From UBA4416 sp044340865 (GTDB lineage Bacteria; Bacteroidota; Bacteroidia; B-17B0; Aurantibacillaceae): 18,017 nt of DNA. The stretch covers positions 1-18,017 of the forward strand of contig JBIISW010000040.1 of NCBI GenBank assembly GCA_044340865.1. Direction: 5' to 3'. The notes under the pieces are model-generated. The model ran no database searches and was not told where the DNA came from. It saw only the letters and a program-made list of their open reading frames with translations. The position numbers and the translations under genes are program-made. Shown piece by piece: positions 5,635 to 14,606 of the stretch. Position 1 is the first letter of the stretch, and each line of letters starts with the position of its first letter.

Positions 5635-8061
5635 ATGAACACATTCAAAAAAACAGTAGCGCTCACCCTCATGTTGGGAAGTAGCCAACTTGCAAAATCT
5701 CAATTCATGTTGAGTGGAGTATTAACTTCTAAAGAAAAAAAACCGATTCCATTTGGTATCGTTAATTTAAAAAATACCTATTTAACTGCCCAAACAAATG
5801 CAAATGGCGAATATGCCTTTACTAATTTAAGAGACGGTAAATATGTTGTTGTTGCCTCTGGATTTGGATTTAAACCTAGTTTAGATTCAATCACACTTAC
5901 TAAAAATTTGACATTAAATATTGAGTTAAATGAAAATCCATTAAAGCTTGATGAAGTAATTTTAGTCAGTACAAGAATGTATACAAATTCGATTTTTGCT
6001 CATAATAATATAACGAGCGAAGATTTAAAAAAACAAAACATAGGACAAGACTTACCATATGCTTTGAATTCAATACCTTCTGTAGTGATCAATTCAGATG
6101 CAGGCAATGGTGTAGGTTACACTGGCATGAGAATTAGAGGAACCGATGGTACTCGCATAAACGTTACCATTAATGGAGTTCCTGTTAATGATGCAGAAAG
6201 CCAAATGACCTACTTCGTTAATATGCCAGATTTACTATCATCAACTGACAACATCCAAGTTCAACGAGGGGTTGGCACATCGGTCAATGGCGCTGGTGCA
6301 TTTGGAGCAAGTATTAATATGCAGACGAATACACTTCAGGAAAAATCATACGCTCAAATTAATAATTCATTTGGTTCATTTAATACAATGAAAAATACGA
6401 TTATGGCTGGAACGGGTTTAATCGATAAGCATTTTACTTTTGATGGAAGAGCCTCTGTGATTAAAAGTGATGGTTATATAGACAGAGCCAGTTCGAATTT
6501 GAGTTCTTATTATTTTTCGGCGGGATACTATGGAAAAAAAACAGAATTAAAAGCGATTGCCTTTAGTGGTGAAGAAAAAACTTATCAGGCTTGGTATTAC
6601 GTTGATCAAGATAGTTTAAAAAAAGGAAATAGAACAGACAATCCTGCAGGGATGTATGTGGACTCTAATGGTAAAATACATTATTACAATAACGAAACTG
6701 ATAACTACAAGCAAGATAATTATCAATTACTTGTCATTCATACATTTGGAAGTAAACTCAGAGCAAACATAACAGGGCATTACACAAAAGGACAAGGCTA
6801 TTACGAGCAATTTAAACAAAGCGAGGAATTAAGTCAATACAACATGCCAAATGTTATTACTTCAAATGATACCATTTCTATTTCAGATATTATTAGAAGA
6901 CGTTGGTTAGATAATGATTTCGTGGGGATCATTTCTAATATTGATTACAAGCCAAGTTCGAAACTTAATTTTATTTTAGGTGGCGGTTATAATACCTATT
7001 ACGGTAAACATTTTGGAGAAGTTGTTTGGGCTCAATTTAGTAATACTAATGACCTTATACCAAAGTATTATGACAATAAAGCAACTAAAAAGGATGGAAA
7101 CATCTATTTAAAAACATCTTACAAACCAACTTCTAAAATGAATGTGTTTGTTGATTTACAATTACGACATGTTGGATACGATTTTATAGGATTTGATACA
7201 TCGCTTGTAAATACACAGCCACTAAACGCACGCTTTACATTTTTTAATCCAAAAGCTGGCATTAATTATTTACTTCCTAGAAATACGAGTGTGTATGGAA
7301 GCTTCGGTGTGGCGAATAAAGAACCAAATAGAGATGATTTTGTTCAATCGAGTACCAAAAGTAGGCCACAAAGCGAACAATTAGTTGATATAGAACTTGG
7401 TATTACTAAACGTTTCAAAAATTGCTACATCGCTATTAATTTATACAACATGAATTATAAAAATCAATTAGTACTTAACGGACAAGTAAATGATGTAGGT
7501 GCCTATAATCGTGTCAATGTTGATGCTAGTTACCGTCGAGGCGCAGAAATTGAGCTGAATGCGAACCTTTCAAAATACATTACCTTTAATGGAAATGTGA
7601 CCTTATCTCAAAATAAAATCAAAAATTTTAATGAGTATATTGATAGCAGCGATGTGAATTATACCACTTATACACAGTATAAAAAAACATATACATTAAC
7701 GGATATTGCATTTTCTCCAAATATAATTGCAGCAGCTAATTTTATATTTAAACCAATTAAACATTTAGAAATTGCTGTTTTAAATAAATACGTTGGCCAG
7801 CAATATTTAGATAATACCTCGAATAGCGAAAGAAAAATAAACGCCTATTTCGTGACAGATTTTAGAGTTAACTACACTATTTATACAAAATTAATCAAAG
7901 AAATAAATATTATGGCGATGATTTATAATCTGTCAAATACACAATACGAAACAAATGGATATACGTATAGTTACTATGAAGGAGAAAAGTTATTTACCAA
8001 AAACTTTTTAGCTCCATCCGCACCAACTAATGTGATGATTGGCTTGAATTTCAAATTTTAA
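5635..8061 (+). CDS. TonB-dependent outer-membrane receptor, probable thiamine (vitamin B1) importer
   Basis: The protein has 808 residues. A signal peptide lies at about 1-22 (ending AKS), then a CarboxypepD_reg-like beta-sandwich (about 25-103), the plug (about 120-235, with MRIRGTDGTRINVTINGVPV at 165-184 and NIQVQRGVGTS at 206-216), and a TonB-dependent beta-barrel to the C-terminus, which ends in phenylalanine as outer-membrane barrels usually do. The domains alone say only that it imports a ligand with TonB/ExbBD energy. The ligand call comes from the TPP riboswitch in its leader; riboswitch-controlled receptors for thiamine or its precursors are established in Bacteroidota. It appears monocistronic: a strong terminator starts 20 bases after the stop codon, and no thiamine biosynthesis or inner-membrane transporter gene is adjacent. 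The ligand might instead be a thiamine phosphate or a pyrimidine/thiazole precursor. Confidence 0.93.
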   Translation: MNTFKKTVALTLMLGSSQLAKSQFMLSGVLTSKEKKPIPFGIVNLKNTYLTAQTNANGEYAFTNLRDGKYVVVASGFGFKPSLDSITLTKNLTLNIELNENPLKLDEVILVSTRMYTNSIFAHNNITSEDLKKQNIGQDLPYALNSIPSVVINSDAGNGVGYTGMRIRGTDGTRINVTINGVPVNDAESQMTYFVNMPDLLSSTDNIQVQRGVGTSVNGAGAFGASINMQTNTLQEKSYAQINNSFGSFNTMKNTIMAGTGLIDKHFTFDGRASVIKSDGYIDRASSNLSSYYFSAGYYGKKTELKAIAFSGEEKTYQAWYYVDQDSLKKGNRTDNPAGMYVDSNGKIHYYNNETDNYKQDNYQLLVIHTFGSKLRANITGHYTKGQGYYEQFKQSEELSQYNMPNVITSNDTISISDIIRRRWLDNDFVGIISNIDYKPSSKLNFILGGGYNTYYGKHFGEVVWAQFSNTNDLIPKYYDNKATKKDGNIYLKTSYKPTSKMNVFVDLQLRHVGYDFIGFDTSLVNTQPLNARFTFFNPKAGINYLLPRNTSVYGSFGVANKEPNRDDFVQSSTKSRPQSEQLVDIELGITKRFKNCYIAINLYNMNYKNQLVLNGQVNDVGAYNRVNVDASYRRGAEIELNANLSKYITFNGNVTLSQNKIKNFNEYIDSSDVNYTTYTQYKKTYTLTDIAFSPNIIAAANFIFKPIKHLEIAVLNKYVGQQYLDNTSNSERKINAYFVTDFRVNYTIYTKLIKEINIMAMIYNLSNTQYETNGYTYSYYEGEKLFTKNFLAPSAPTNVMIGLNFKF

Positions 8062-8080
8062 ATTAAAGATTTACTTAATA

Positions 8081-8117
8081 AAAAAATCCCTCGCTTAAAT
8101 TAAGCGAGGGATTTTTT
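8081..8117. terminator. Bidirectional terminator between convergent genes
   Basis: A perfect 17-base-pair inverted repeat (8081-8097 with 8101-8117) has a 3-base AAT loop. Its core is TCCCTCGCTTA/TAAGCGAGGGA, and it is flanked by A7 on the left and T7 on the right. It therefore works as an intrinsic terminator on both strands, serving the receptor gene (plus) and the T9SS-exported protein gene (minus). Confidence 0.93.
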
Positions 8118-8141
8118 TGATATATAATCTACAATAATTTA

Positions 8142-10745
8142 TTATTGTTTAATCAATTTAATAGTTTGTTGTTTTCCGTTTTGATTAAATAGAACAAAAT
8201 AAATTCCAGTTGATTGATTTCTGATATCTATAAATTGTTTGCCTGCGCTTAAAACATCAGTCATTACGATGTCTCCTAAAGAATTTATAATAGAAACTTT
8301 AGTTGTTGAACTTAATTCTACTGATACTAAACCATTACTTGGATTTGGATAAAGATTAATATTTAATCTTTCTAAATTCAATTGATTAAGTCCAATACAG
8401 GCATCTACATTCTGCGTAATCGTAGATGAATTAGTACAGCCATTAAAACCTGTGCCTGTTACCGTATAAGTTGTAGTTACTAAAGGCGACACAGCTACAA
8501 CTGAACCTGTTGCAGTAGTATTCCAAGTATAACTTATAGCTCCTGAAGCAGTTAAAGAGGCTGATTCACCAGCACAAATTAAAGTAGAATTACTCACAGC
8601 GGCTACAGTTGGAGTTGACCTAACATTCACATTATAATTTATATTTGAAACACATCCAAATGCGCTAGTTCCTGAAACGGTGTATGAAGTGCTTACTGTT
8701 GGCGTAACTACTGGCGAGCCACTTGAAAACGTATAACTAACCGCTCCACTTGGTGTAATTGTAAACGAATTTCCTCTACAAACACTACCTGGTGTTAATG
8801 TAATTGTTGGGCCTGCATAAACTGTTAAGGAACTTACTGCTGTATTTGAACAACCTGCTGTTGTACCAGTTACTGTATAATTATAAACGTTTGCAGCAAA
8901 TGGTGTAACTGTTGAAGAACCATTTGAAAAATTATAAGTAGTTGCTCCTGATGGAGTCATTGTAAATGAACTTCCTCTGCAAATTGTTCCGCTATTTACG
9001 CTTACTATAGGTGTTGGAGTTACTGATACTGTACTAAATTGAACACCAGAACAACCAGCTGTATTTACACCTACTACAGTATAAGTTGTAGTTGCTGTAG
9101 GAGACACCACTGCCGAAAAGCTTGAATATGAATATGTAGTTGCTCCAGTTGGAGTCATTGTAAATGAATTCCCACTACAAATACTACCGCTGTTAACACT
9201 GAATATTAGAGATGAAGCAACTGTTACGGTAACAACTGCTGCATTTTGACAACCAAAAGCACTAGCACCTGTAACAGTGTATGATGTAGTTGTTGTTGGA
9301 GTAACTATTGCTGAACCACTTGAATACGTATAACTTGTAGCACCTGTTGGTATAATTGTATATGACCCTCCTGTACAAACACCACCTGAGTTACCTAAAA
9401 CAATTGGCGTAGCATTCACAGTTATCGAAGCTACAGCTCCATTCAAACTTTTACAGCCCGCTGAACTTGTTCCAAAAACAGTATAAGATGTGTTTGCTGT
9501 TGGTGTAACAACTGCCGAACCACTTGAATAAGAATATGTGCTTGCTCCTGTTGCGACAAGTGTAAATGCATTACCACTGCAGATAGAACCTGAACTAACT
9601 GACACCGTAGGCAGAGGAATAGCATTTACAGTAACATTACTTAATGCTGTTCCTATACAACCTGCTGAATTTGCTCCAGTAATTGTGTAAGTTGCGTTAA
9701 CTGTTGGTGTAACAATTGCTGAACCTCCAGAATAAGAATAACTAGTTGCTCCTGATGGAATAATAGTAAATGAATTTCCTGCACACACAGAACCAGAAGT
9801 TGCAGAAACTACTGGTAAAGCGCTTAATGATACTGTTATTGAAGAACGAGATGCTGAAGTACAACCAGCTGTTCCTGTAATAACAGCTTCAGCAAAATAT
9901 GTTGCTGTAGCAGTTGGCGTAAATACATAATTACCTCCGCTTAAACTTGTGCCAACTAATGTGCCACCTGTTGCTGCTGTATACCAATTAATTGATGAGC
10001 CTGGTGAACTTGCAATTAGACTTGCTGTTGATCCAGGACAAACTGGGTTTGGCGTCGATATCAATGAAAATGGCACTGTACAAGGTGGTGGTGTTAAATA
10101 AGTACCATTAAAAATAACATCATCTATACTAAAAGTACCTGTTCCAGCTTCTGCATTCCATCCATAAAATCTAAATGTAACTGGCATAGTTATCAATGAA
10201 AAGGCCGGTGTTGACAATGCAATTTGACTTCCAACTTGTGCGGAGGTACCATCTGTATTAAAGTAAAATTCATTTGTACCTTGAACTGATAGATTTGTAT
10301 TTGTTCCTGTGGATGCTGCTAAATTTGCAGAATAACCATTAATGCTAGATCTTACCGCATAGCTTCTTACACCAGTTCCAGAACGTTGAGACGTAAATGT
10401 AATACTATTTAAATTTAAAATAACAGTTGGTGATGGAGTAATAGTAACTTCAAAATATTTAGTTAAATCAATACTACCAGTCATTGTTGAATACGTGGTT
10501 GAACCAGTTACAGAACCAGTTCCCCAATTAGTAAAAGAAAAACGACCTGAAGCAGTAGATGCTGTGCTTGTTCCTACTGCAGAAAAAGAACCAAAAGTAG
10601 CGCCAGGGTCTGTTGGAACTGGAGTTGGATCCGTAACTCCAGTTAAAGAGGTAGTTGCTGCAAAATTATAAGTTGCAGTAACTGTTTGTGCTTTAGTAAT
10701 AACTGCTAAAAGCAACAAAGAAAAAACAAGTAATTTTTTTATCAT
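8142..10745 (-). CDS. T9SS-exported protein with seven Cys-containing Ig-like repeats
   Basis: The protein has 867 residues from the preferred start at 10745. A 26-codon upstream extension is open, but it would bury the signal peptide (MIKKLL, hydrophobic core, ending TKAQ; about 1-20) and overlap the divergent gene. Residues about 21-220 form a Ser/Thr-rich beta domain of unknown function. Residues about 221-310 are an Ig-like domain (NWYTAATGG), and 311-784 hold seven repeats of about 65-73 residues. Each repeat typically opens with SGSxCxGNSFT and closes with YTVTGxxxxGC, so its two cysteines may form a disulfide. Residues 792-867 are the type A sorting domain (LYPNPSNGLVSVEL; final IKLIKQ), removed after export through the Por secretion system. 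It is probably a surface or secreted adhesin-like or structural protein. No catalytic domain is seen, and the specific role is unknown. Confidence 0.9.
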   Translation of the reverse strand: MIKKLLVFSLLLLAVITKAQTVTATYNFAATTSLTGVTDPTPVPTDPGATFGSFSAVGTSTASTASGRFSFTNWGTGSVTGSTTYSTMTGSIDLTKYFEVTITPSPTVILNLNSITFTSQRSGTGVRSYAVRSSINGYSANLAASTGTNTNLSVQGTNEFYFNTDGTSAQVGSQIALSTPAFSLITMPVTFRFYGWNAEAGTGTFSIDDVIFNGTYLTPPPCTVPFSLISTPNPVCPGSTASLIASSPGSSINWYTAATGGTLVGTSLSGGNYVFTPTATATYFAEAVITGTAGCTSASRSSITVSLSALPVVSATSGSVCAGNSFTIIPSGATSYSYSGGSAIVTPTVNATYTITGANSAGCIGTALSNVTVNAIPLPTVSVSSGSICSGNAFTLVATGASTYSYSSGSAVVTPTANTSYTVFGTSSAGCKSLNGAVASITVNATPIVLGNSGGVCTGGSYTIIPTGATSYTYSSGSAIVTPTTTTSYTVTGASAFGCQNAAVVTVTVASSLIFSVNSGSICSGNSFTMTPTGATTYSYSSFSAVVSPTATTTYTVVGVNTAGCSGVQFSTVSVTPTPIVSVNSGTICRGSSFTMTPSGATTYNFSNGSSTVTPFAANVYNYTVTGTTAGCSNTAVSSLTVYAGPTITLTPGSVCRGNSFTITPSGAVSYTFSSGSPVVTPTVSTSYTVSGTSAFGCVSNINYNVNVRSTPTVAAVSNSTLICAGESASLTASGAISYTWNTTATGSVVAVSPLVTTTYTVTGTGFNGCTNSSTITQNVDACIGLNQLNLERLNINLYPNPSNGLVSVELSSTTKVSIINSLGDIVMTDVLSAGKQFIDIRNQSTGIYFVLFNQNGKQQTIKLIKQ
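8394..9815 (-). repeat. Seven tandem coding repeats (about 195-220 bases each)
   Basis: These encode the Ig-like modules of the T9SS-exported protein. Repeats 1-6 are the most alike, especially in the GATSYSYSSGSAVVTPT-type core. Repeat 7, nearest the C-terminus, is the most diverged (WNTTATGS replaces YSSGS). The units differ enough at protein level to suggest old duplications, but shared DNA patches remain that could recombine. Confidence 0.85.
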
Positions 10746-10767
10746 AATTTTAAGTTTTAAATTTAAA

Positions 10768-10797
10768 CAAAAATAAAAAAAAATTACACACATCAAA
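10768..10797 (-). promoter_or_regulatory. Putative promoter of the T9SS-exported protein gene
   Basis: On the minus strand a -33-type TTTG (complement of 10794-10797) is followed after 18 bases by TATTTTTG (complement of 10768-10775), an exact TAnnTTTG match. The -7 element ends 22 bases before the preferred ATG at 10745. This supports that start over the longer one at 10823, which would lie upstream of the promoter. The spacer is near the short end of the usual range. Confidence 0.55.
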
Positions 10798-10800
10798 ATT

Positions 10801-11808
10801 ATGAAATCATTAATAATCATCACTATTACAATTATATTCAGTTTAAAAGGCTATTCTCAATCTGAAGATGGATTAGTAAAATGGTTAACCATTGAACAAG
10901 CGCAAGAACTCAATAAAAAACAAGCTAAGCCTTTTTTAATCGATATATATACAGATTGGTGTGGATGGTGTAAACACATGATGAAAACGACCTACTCCAA
11001 TCAAAGTATTGCAAACTATATCAACGCATTTTATTACCCAGTAAAATTTAATGCTGAAACTAAGGATACAATCACGTATAACGGAAAAGTATATAAACCA
11101 ACCTCTAAAGAACCAAAAACACCTCACGAATTAGCTATCAAGTTTTTAGGAACAAGTTTAAGTTATCCTTCAACTATGTTTGTTAGTAACAATTACGAAT
11201 ACAACTTATTGTCTCAAGGATTTATCGAAGACAAAAAGATAGAACCATTGCTTGTGTATGTTGTCGAAAATATTTTTAAAACTACACCTTACGAAAAGTT
11301 TTCAGAACAATTTAATCATACATTTTACGATACCGTTTTTGTGAAAAAAAGAATTAAAACATACTCACTTAATGAAATTGAAAAATTACAAAAAAAGAAA
11401 CCTCGTAAAGTATTAGTTAATATTTACGCTAATTTTTGCAACTCTTGTAAGGTTCAAAATGCAACCACCTTAACAGATACAAGCATAGCCAATTATTTAA
11501 ACACGCATTTTTACGTGATGAATTTTGATGCCGAAAGTAACGATACGCTCGTTTATAAAAACGAAAAATGTTATAAAATAAATGCAAACGGATATCCATT
11601 AAACTCATTTGCCATAAAAGTTTGCAACAATCGTTTGCAGTTTCCTACGATGGCCGTGCTAGACGAACAAATGAATCATTTAGATGCGCTAAATGCGTTT
11701 TTCAATCCTGACATGCTAAAACCTGTTCTAAAATATTATGCTGAAGATAAATTTAAAGTCATGAATTGGCAAGATTATATAAACACTCAACAAAATCAAA
11801 AAAAATAA
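10801..11808 (+). CDS. Exported protein with two tandem thioredoxin-like domains
   Basis: The protein has 335 residues. A signal peptide lies at about 1-19 (MKSLIIITITIIFSLKGYSQ), followed by two thioredoxin-fold domains of the thioredoxin_7 type. Domain 1 has a redox motif at C54-G-W-C57 and a cis-proline at P123 (SYPSTMF). Domain 2 has C213-N-S-C216 and P282 (QFPTMAV). The halves are an internal duplication: SIANYINAFYYPVKFNAET aligns with SIANYLNTHFYVMNFDAES after each CxxC. Both active sites are complete, so two dithiol centres are expected in the periplasm or outer-membrane space, for disulfide reduction, oxidation or shuffling. Domain 2 has extra cysteines at 257 and 275. The gene is divergent from the T9SS protein gene by 55 bases and lies 87 bases before the outer-membrane barrel gene, possibly co-transcribed. 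Substrate and partner reductase are unknown. Confidence 0.88.
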   Translation: MKSLIIITITIIFSLKGYSQSEDGLVKWLTIEQAQELNKKQAKPFLIDIYTDWCGWCKHMMKTTYSNQSIANYINAFYYPVKFNAETKDTITYNGKVYKPTSKEPKTPHELAIKFLGTSLSYPSTMFVSNNYEYNLLSQGFIEDKKIEPLLVYVVENIFKTTPYEKFSEQFNHTFYDTVFVKKRIKTYSLNEIEKLQKKKPRKVLVNIYANFCNSCKVQNATTLTDTSIANYLNTHFYVMNFDAESNDTLVYKNEKCYKINANGYPLNSFAIKVCNNRLQFPTMAVLDEQMNHLDALNAFFNPDMLKPVLKYYAEDKFKVMNWQDYINTQQNQKK

Positions 11809-11895
11809 ACTTACCGTTCATCCAATTTATAGGGATGATGTTGGTATTGTTCTTAATTTTAAAATGCATTAATTAGTGGTAAATTTAAATCCCTT

Positions 11896-14430
11896 ATGAA
11901 ACCATATTTTCAATTACTCATATTCATTACTTTCATATCTATTGCTGGTAAAGCTCAAATGCCCGGCATGGGCTCCATGAAAGGCATGAAAGATCCAAAA
12001 CTTGGAAGAGTGTATGGTAAAATTTTGGACAACGCTACGGGATTACCAGTTGAATATGCCTCGGTTCAGGTATTATGGTACAGTAAAGACAGTTTATTAG
12101 GTGGTTCCTTAGTGAAACCAAACGGAGATTTTGCCGTTGACGGATTACCTTCCTTTGGACAAATAAGAGTGAAGGTTCAATTTATTGGTTATAAAAATTA
12201 CATCCAAAAAGTATACTTATCACCACCCGATAAAGTTGACCAAGATTTAGGTGATATTAGACTCATGCTTGATGACAAAACAACGAGAGAAGTAGAAATT
12301 ACAGCAGAGAAAAGCACGGTAACGTTAGGTATTGATAGACGAATTTACAATGTAGATAAAGATTTATCGGCAAAAGGTGGAACGGCTGTAGATGTAATGA
12401 AAAATGTTCCAGGCGTAACTGTTGACGCTGATGGTAATGCGCAATTACGAAATCAATCACCAACCATATTTGTAGATGGTAGACCAACTTCTTTAACCTT
12501 GCAACAAATACCCGCTGATCAAATTGATCGAGTTGAAATTATTACAAATCCATCCGTAAAATTTGATGCCAGTGCAACGGGTGGTATTTTAAATATCGTT
12601 ATGAAAAAAAATACAAAGCCCGGTTACAATGGCATGTTGATGAGCTATATTGGAACAGGTGATCGATATGGTGGCATGGCTAGTTTAAATTTAAAAGGAG
12701 GGCCTTGGAATGTATCTCTCATGTATAGCTACAATCAAAGTATTAATAATAACAATGGTTATACAAATCGAACACAGTTGAATGATACAACAAAAACAGT
12801 ATTAGGTTATTTCAACCAAAAAAACATTGCTCGAATGTCAAATCGTTTCAATTTTGGAAAAATAGGAATTGATTATAATATCAATAATCGAAACACAATT
12901 ACCTTTTCAGAAATGATAATGGGTGGAGAGTTTAATACAAATGATATTCAGAATTATGCTGTATTAGGTCCAAATCAAACTACCTACCTTAGTGGCGATC
13001 GTATCAACAATCAAACGGCGAAGTTTAATCATTTCAATTCTCAACTAATATACCGAAAAACATTTCCTAAAATCGGAAAAGAATTAACCTTTGATTTAAA
13101 TAATAATTTTACCATCTCAAATAATTCCTATCTATTTTCAACCTTCATGCCTTACGATTCTTTAGGCAATAGAACTGGTGAAAATTTTTATCAAAAAAAT
13201 ATTGGATCAACTGATGCCAATCAATTTACATTTCAAGCTGATTATGTAAATCCAATTTCTGAAACAAAAAAAATTGAACTAGGTGTAAAATCATATTACA
13301 AATATTCGGATAGTAAAAACAATACAGCAAATGCAATTGTAACAGCAGAAACATTTGAAAGAGATAGTGCCATGAGTAATCATTACATAATCGACGACAT
13401 CATTAATGCTGCTTACATCAACTATTCAGCAAAAACATTTTTTGGAATTGGTTATCAAGCAGGTTTACGATTTGAACAATCTTATTATTCGGGAAAAATT
13501 GCAGATAAAAATTTAGCGTTCTCATATAGTTATCCATCAAACAGAGATGATATTTTAAAATCATTATTTCCAGCCATTTATTTTTCTAAAAAATTAAAGA
13601 AAAATCAAGAACTACAATTAAACGTCAGTAGAAAAATTCAACGTCCTAATTTTTATCAATTAATGCCATTCGTCATGTTTGCAGACAATCAAAACAGACG
13701 AATAGGAAATCCACAGTTAAAACCAGAGTTTAGAAACATCAGTGAAATTAACTACAACAAAATATTCAGTAAAGGAAGTTATCTTGGTTCAGGCTATTTT
13801 AGGTATGAAGAACAACCAATAACAGAAATAGCTTATTTTAGTCCAAACCCTGGCGAGTCAACAGTGCTAATTAACACAACCATTAATGGTAAAAATAGCT
13901 TTCGATATGGTATTGAAAACACCGTCAAACTCACTTTCTTTAAAAATTTAGATGTGACATTAAACGCCAACGCTTTCTACATTTACATTAAAGGTTTAGT
14001 TGTTGAAAATCAACCAGAAGTTACTGCCGAAGGATATGCCTACAATACAAAAGGAACAATCTCTTATAAATTCCCGAAAAACATTACCTTACAAGTTAAT
14101 GGTAATTACGAATCTCCAAGAATATTATTATTAGGCTATTCTAAGCCAATCTATTCGATGGACGTTTCATTAAACTACATGATAAAAACAAAATGGATTT
14201 TGAATGCAACTCTCAGTGATGCTTTTAACACGCGGGTTTCTGGAACACATTATGAAACACCGTTTTATGTTCAAGATTTATCAAGAAGAAGAGAAACCCG
14301 TTACGTTAGATTTACTGTTTCCTATTTGTTTGGGAAAATGGATGCATCCATTTTTAAAAGAAGTAAGCAAATGAGAGGTATGGGTCAAGAAGGTGGAGGA
14401 AATCAAGATGGGCTTGATTTTAATAAATAA
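11896..14430 (+). CDS. Outer-membrane beta-barrel / TonB-dependent-receptor-like protein
   Basis: The protein has 844 residues. A signal peptide lies at about 1-20 (ending GKA), then a short Met/Gly-rich segment (MPGMGSMKGMK, 22-32), a CarboxypepD_reg-like domain (about 36-125, with GKILDNATGLPVEYASVQVL at 41-60), a plug-like region (about 148-240, with VMKNVPGVTVD, IFVDGRPTSL and IPADQIDRVEIITNPS), and a large beta-barrel. This order matches the Bacteroidota outer membrane beta-barrel family related to TonB-dependent receptors. The barrel is followed by a hydrophilic tail rich in Gly and Asn (about 830-844), so the last residue is Lys rather than an aromatic. The ligand is unknown: there is no riboswitch, SusD-type partner or metal-related neighbour. 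It lies 87 bases after the double-thioredoxin gene. Export of a siderophore, peptide or metal chelate is possible but not shown. Confidence 0.85.
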   Translation: MKPYFQLLIFITFISIAGKAQMPGMGSMKGMKDPKLGRVYGKILDNATGLPVEYASVQVLWYSKDSLLGGSLVKPNGDFAVDGLPSFGQIRVKVQFIGYKNYIQKVYLSPPDKVDQDLGDIRLMLDDKTTREVEITAEKSTVTLGIDRRIYNVDKDLSAKGGTAVDVMKNVPGVTVDADGNAQLRNQSPTIFVDGRPTSLTLQQIPADQIDRVEIITNPSVKFDASATGGILNIVMKKNTKPGYNGMLMSYIGTGDRYGGMASLNLKGGPWNVSLMYSYNQSINNNNGYTNRTQLNDTTKTVLGYFNQKNIARMSNRFNFGKIGIDYNINNRNTITFSEMIMGGEFNTNDIQNYAVLGPNQTTYLSGDRINNQTAKFNHFNSQLIYRKTFPKIGKELTFDLNNNFTISNNSYLFSTFMPYDSLGNRTGENFYQKNIGSTDANQFTFQADYVNPISETKKIELGVKSYYKYSDSKNNTANAIVTAETFERDSAMSNHYIIDDIINAAYINYSAKTFFGIGYQAGLRFEQSYYSGKIADKNLAFSYSYPSNRDDILKSLFPAIYFSKKLKKNQELQLNVSRKIQRPNFYQLMPFVMFADNQNRRIGNPQLKPEFRNISEINYNKIFSKGSYLGSGYFRYEEQPITEIAYFSPNPGESTVLINTTINGKNSFRYGIENTVKLTFFKNLDVTLNANAFYIYIKGLVVENQPEVTAEGYAYNTKGTISYKFPKNITLQVNGNYESPRILLLGYSKPIYSMDVSLNYMIKTKWILNATLSDAFNTRVSGTHYETPFYVQDLSRRRETRYVRFTVSYLFGKMDASIFKRSKQMRGMGQEGGGNQDGLDFNK

Positions 14431-14522
14431 CGAGGCGCTTATTAATCTACATGTGATTTCATTTTTAAAAACGAACTAAATAAATAGTATTCAATTTTTT
14501 TCATTTTTCTAATAATTAATAA

Positions 14523-14559
14523 AATGTTAAAATCAGAATTAAAATAGTGATTTAACATT
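14523..14559. repeat. Inverted repeat upstream of the M16 peptidase gene
   Basis: AATGTTAAAATCA (14523-14535) and TGATTTAACATT (14548-14559) are complementary over 12 bases with one bulged A, separated by 12 bases. A T7 run starts 8 bases after the right arm. It may be a terminator for the upstream outer-membrane gene, or a dyad operator near the -33 region of the next promoter. Confidence 0.5.
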
Positions 14560-14577
14560 AAGCCCTCTTTTTTTAAT

Positions 14578-14585
14578 TATATTCG
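14578..14585 (+). promoter_or_regulatory. Putative -7 promoter element of the M16 peptidase gene
   Basis: TATATTCG matches TAnnTTTG at all but one fixed position and lies 21 bases before the ATG, the same spacing seen for the other promoter candidates here. Its context (TTAATTATATTcG) resembles the element before the riboswitch (TTAATTATATTTG). No convincing -33 TTG is present. Confidence 0.35.
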
Positions 14586-14606
14586 TTCATCTAAAAAACA
14601 AACATT

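Noticed and set aside
8394..9815. Regular repeats that could suggest a CRISPR or satellite array
   Set aside because: The period is about 200 bases, the repeats are degenerate and stay in frame through one exported protein, so they are coding modules.
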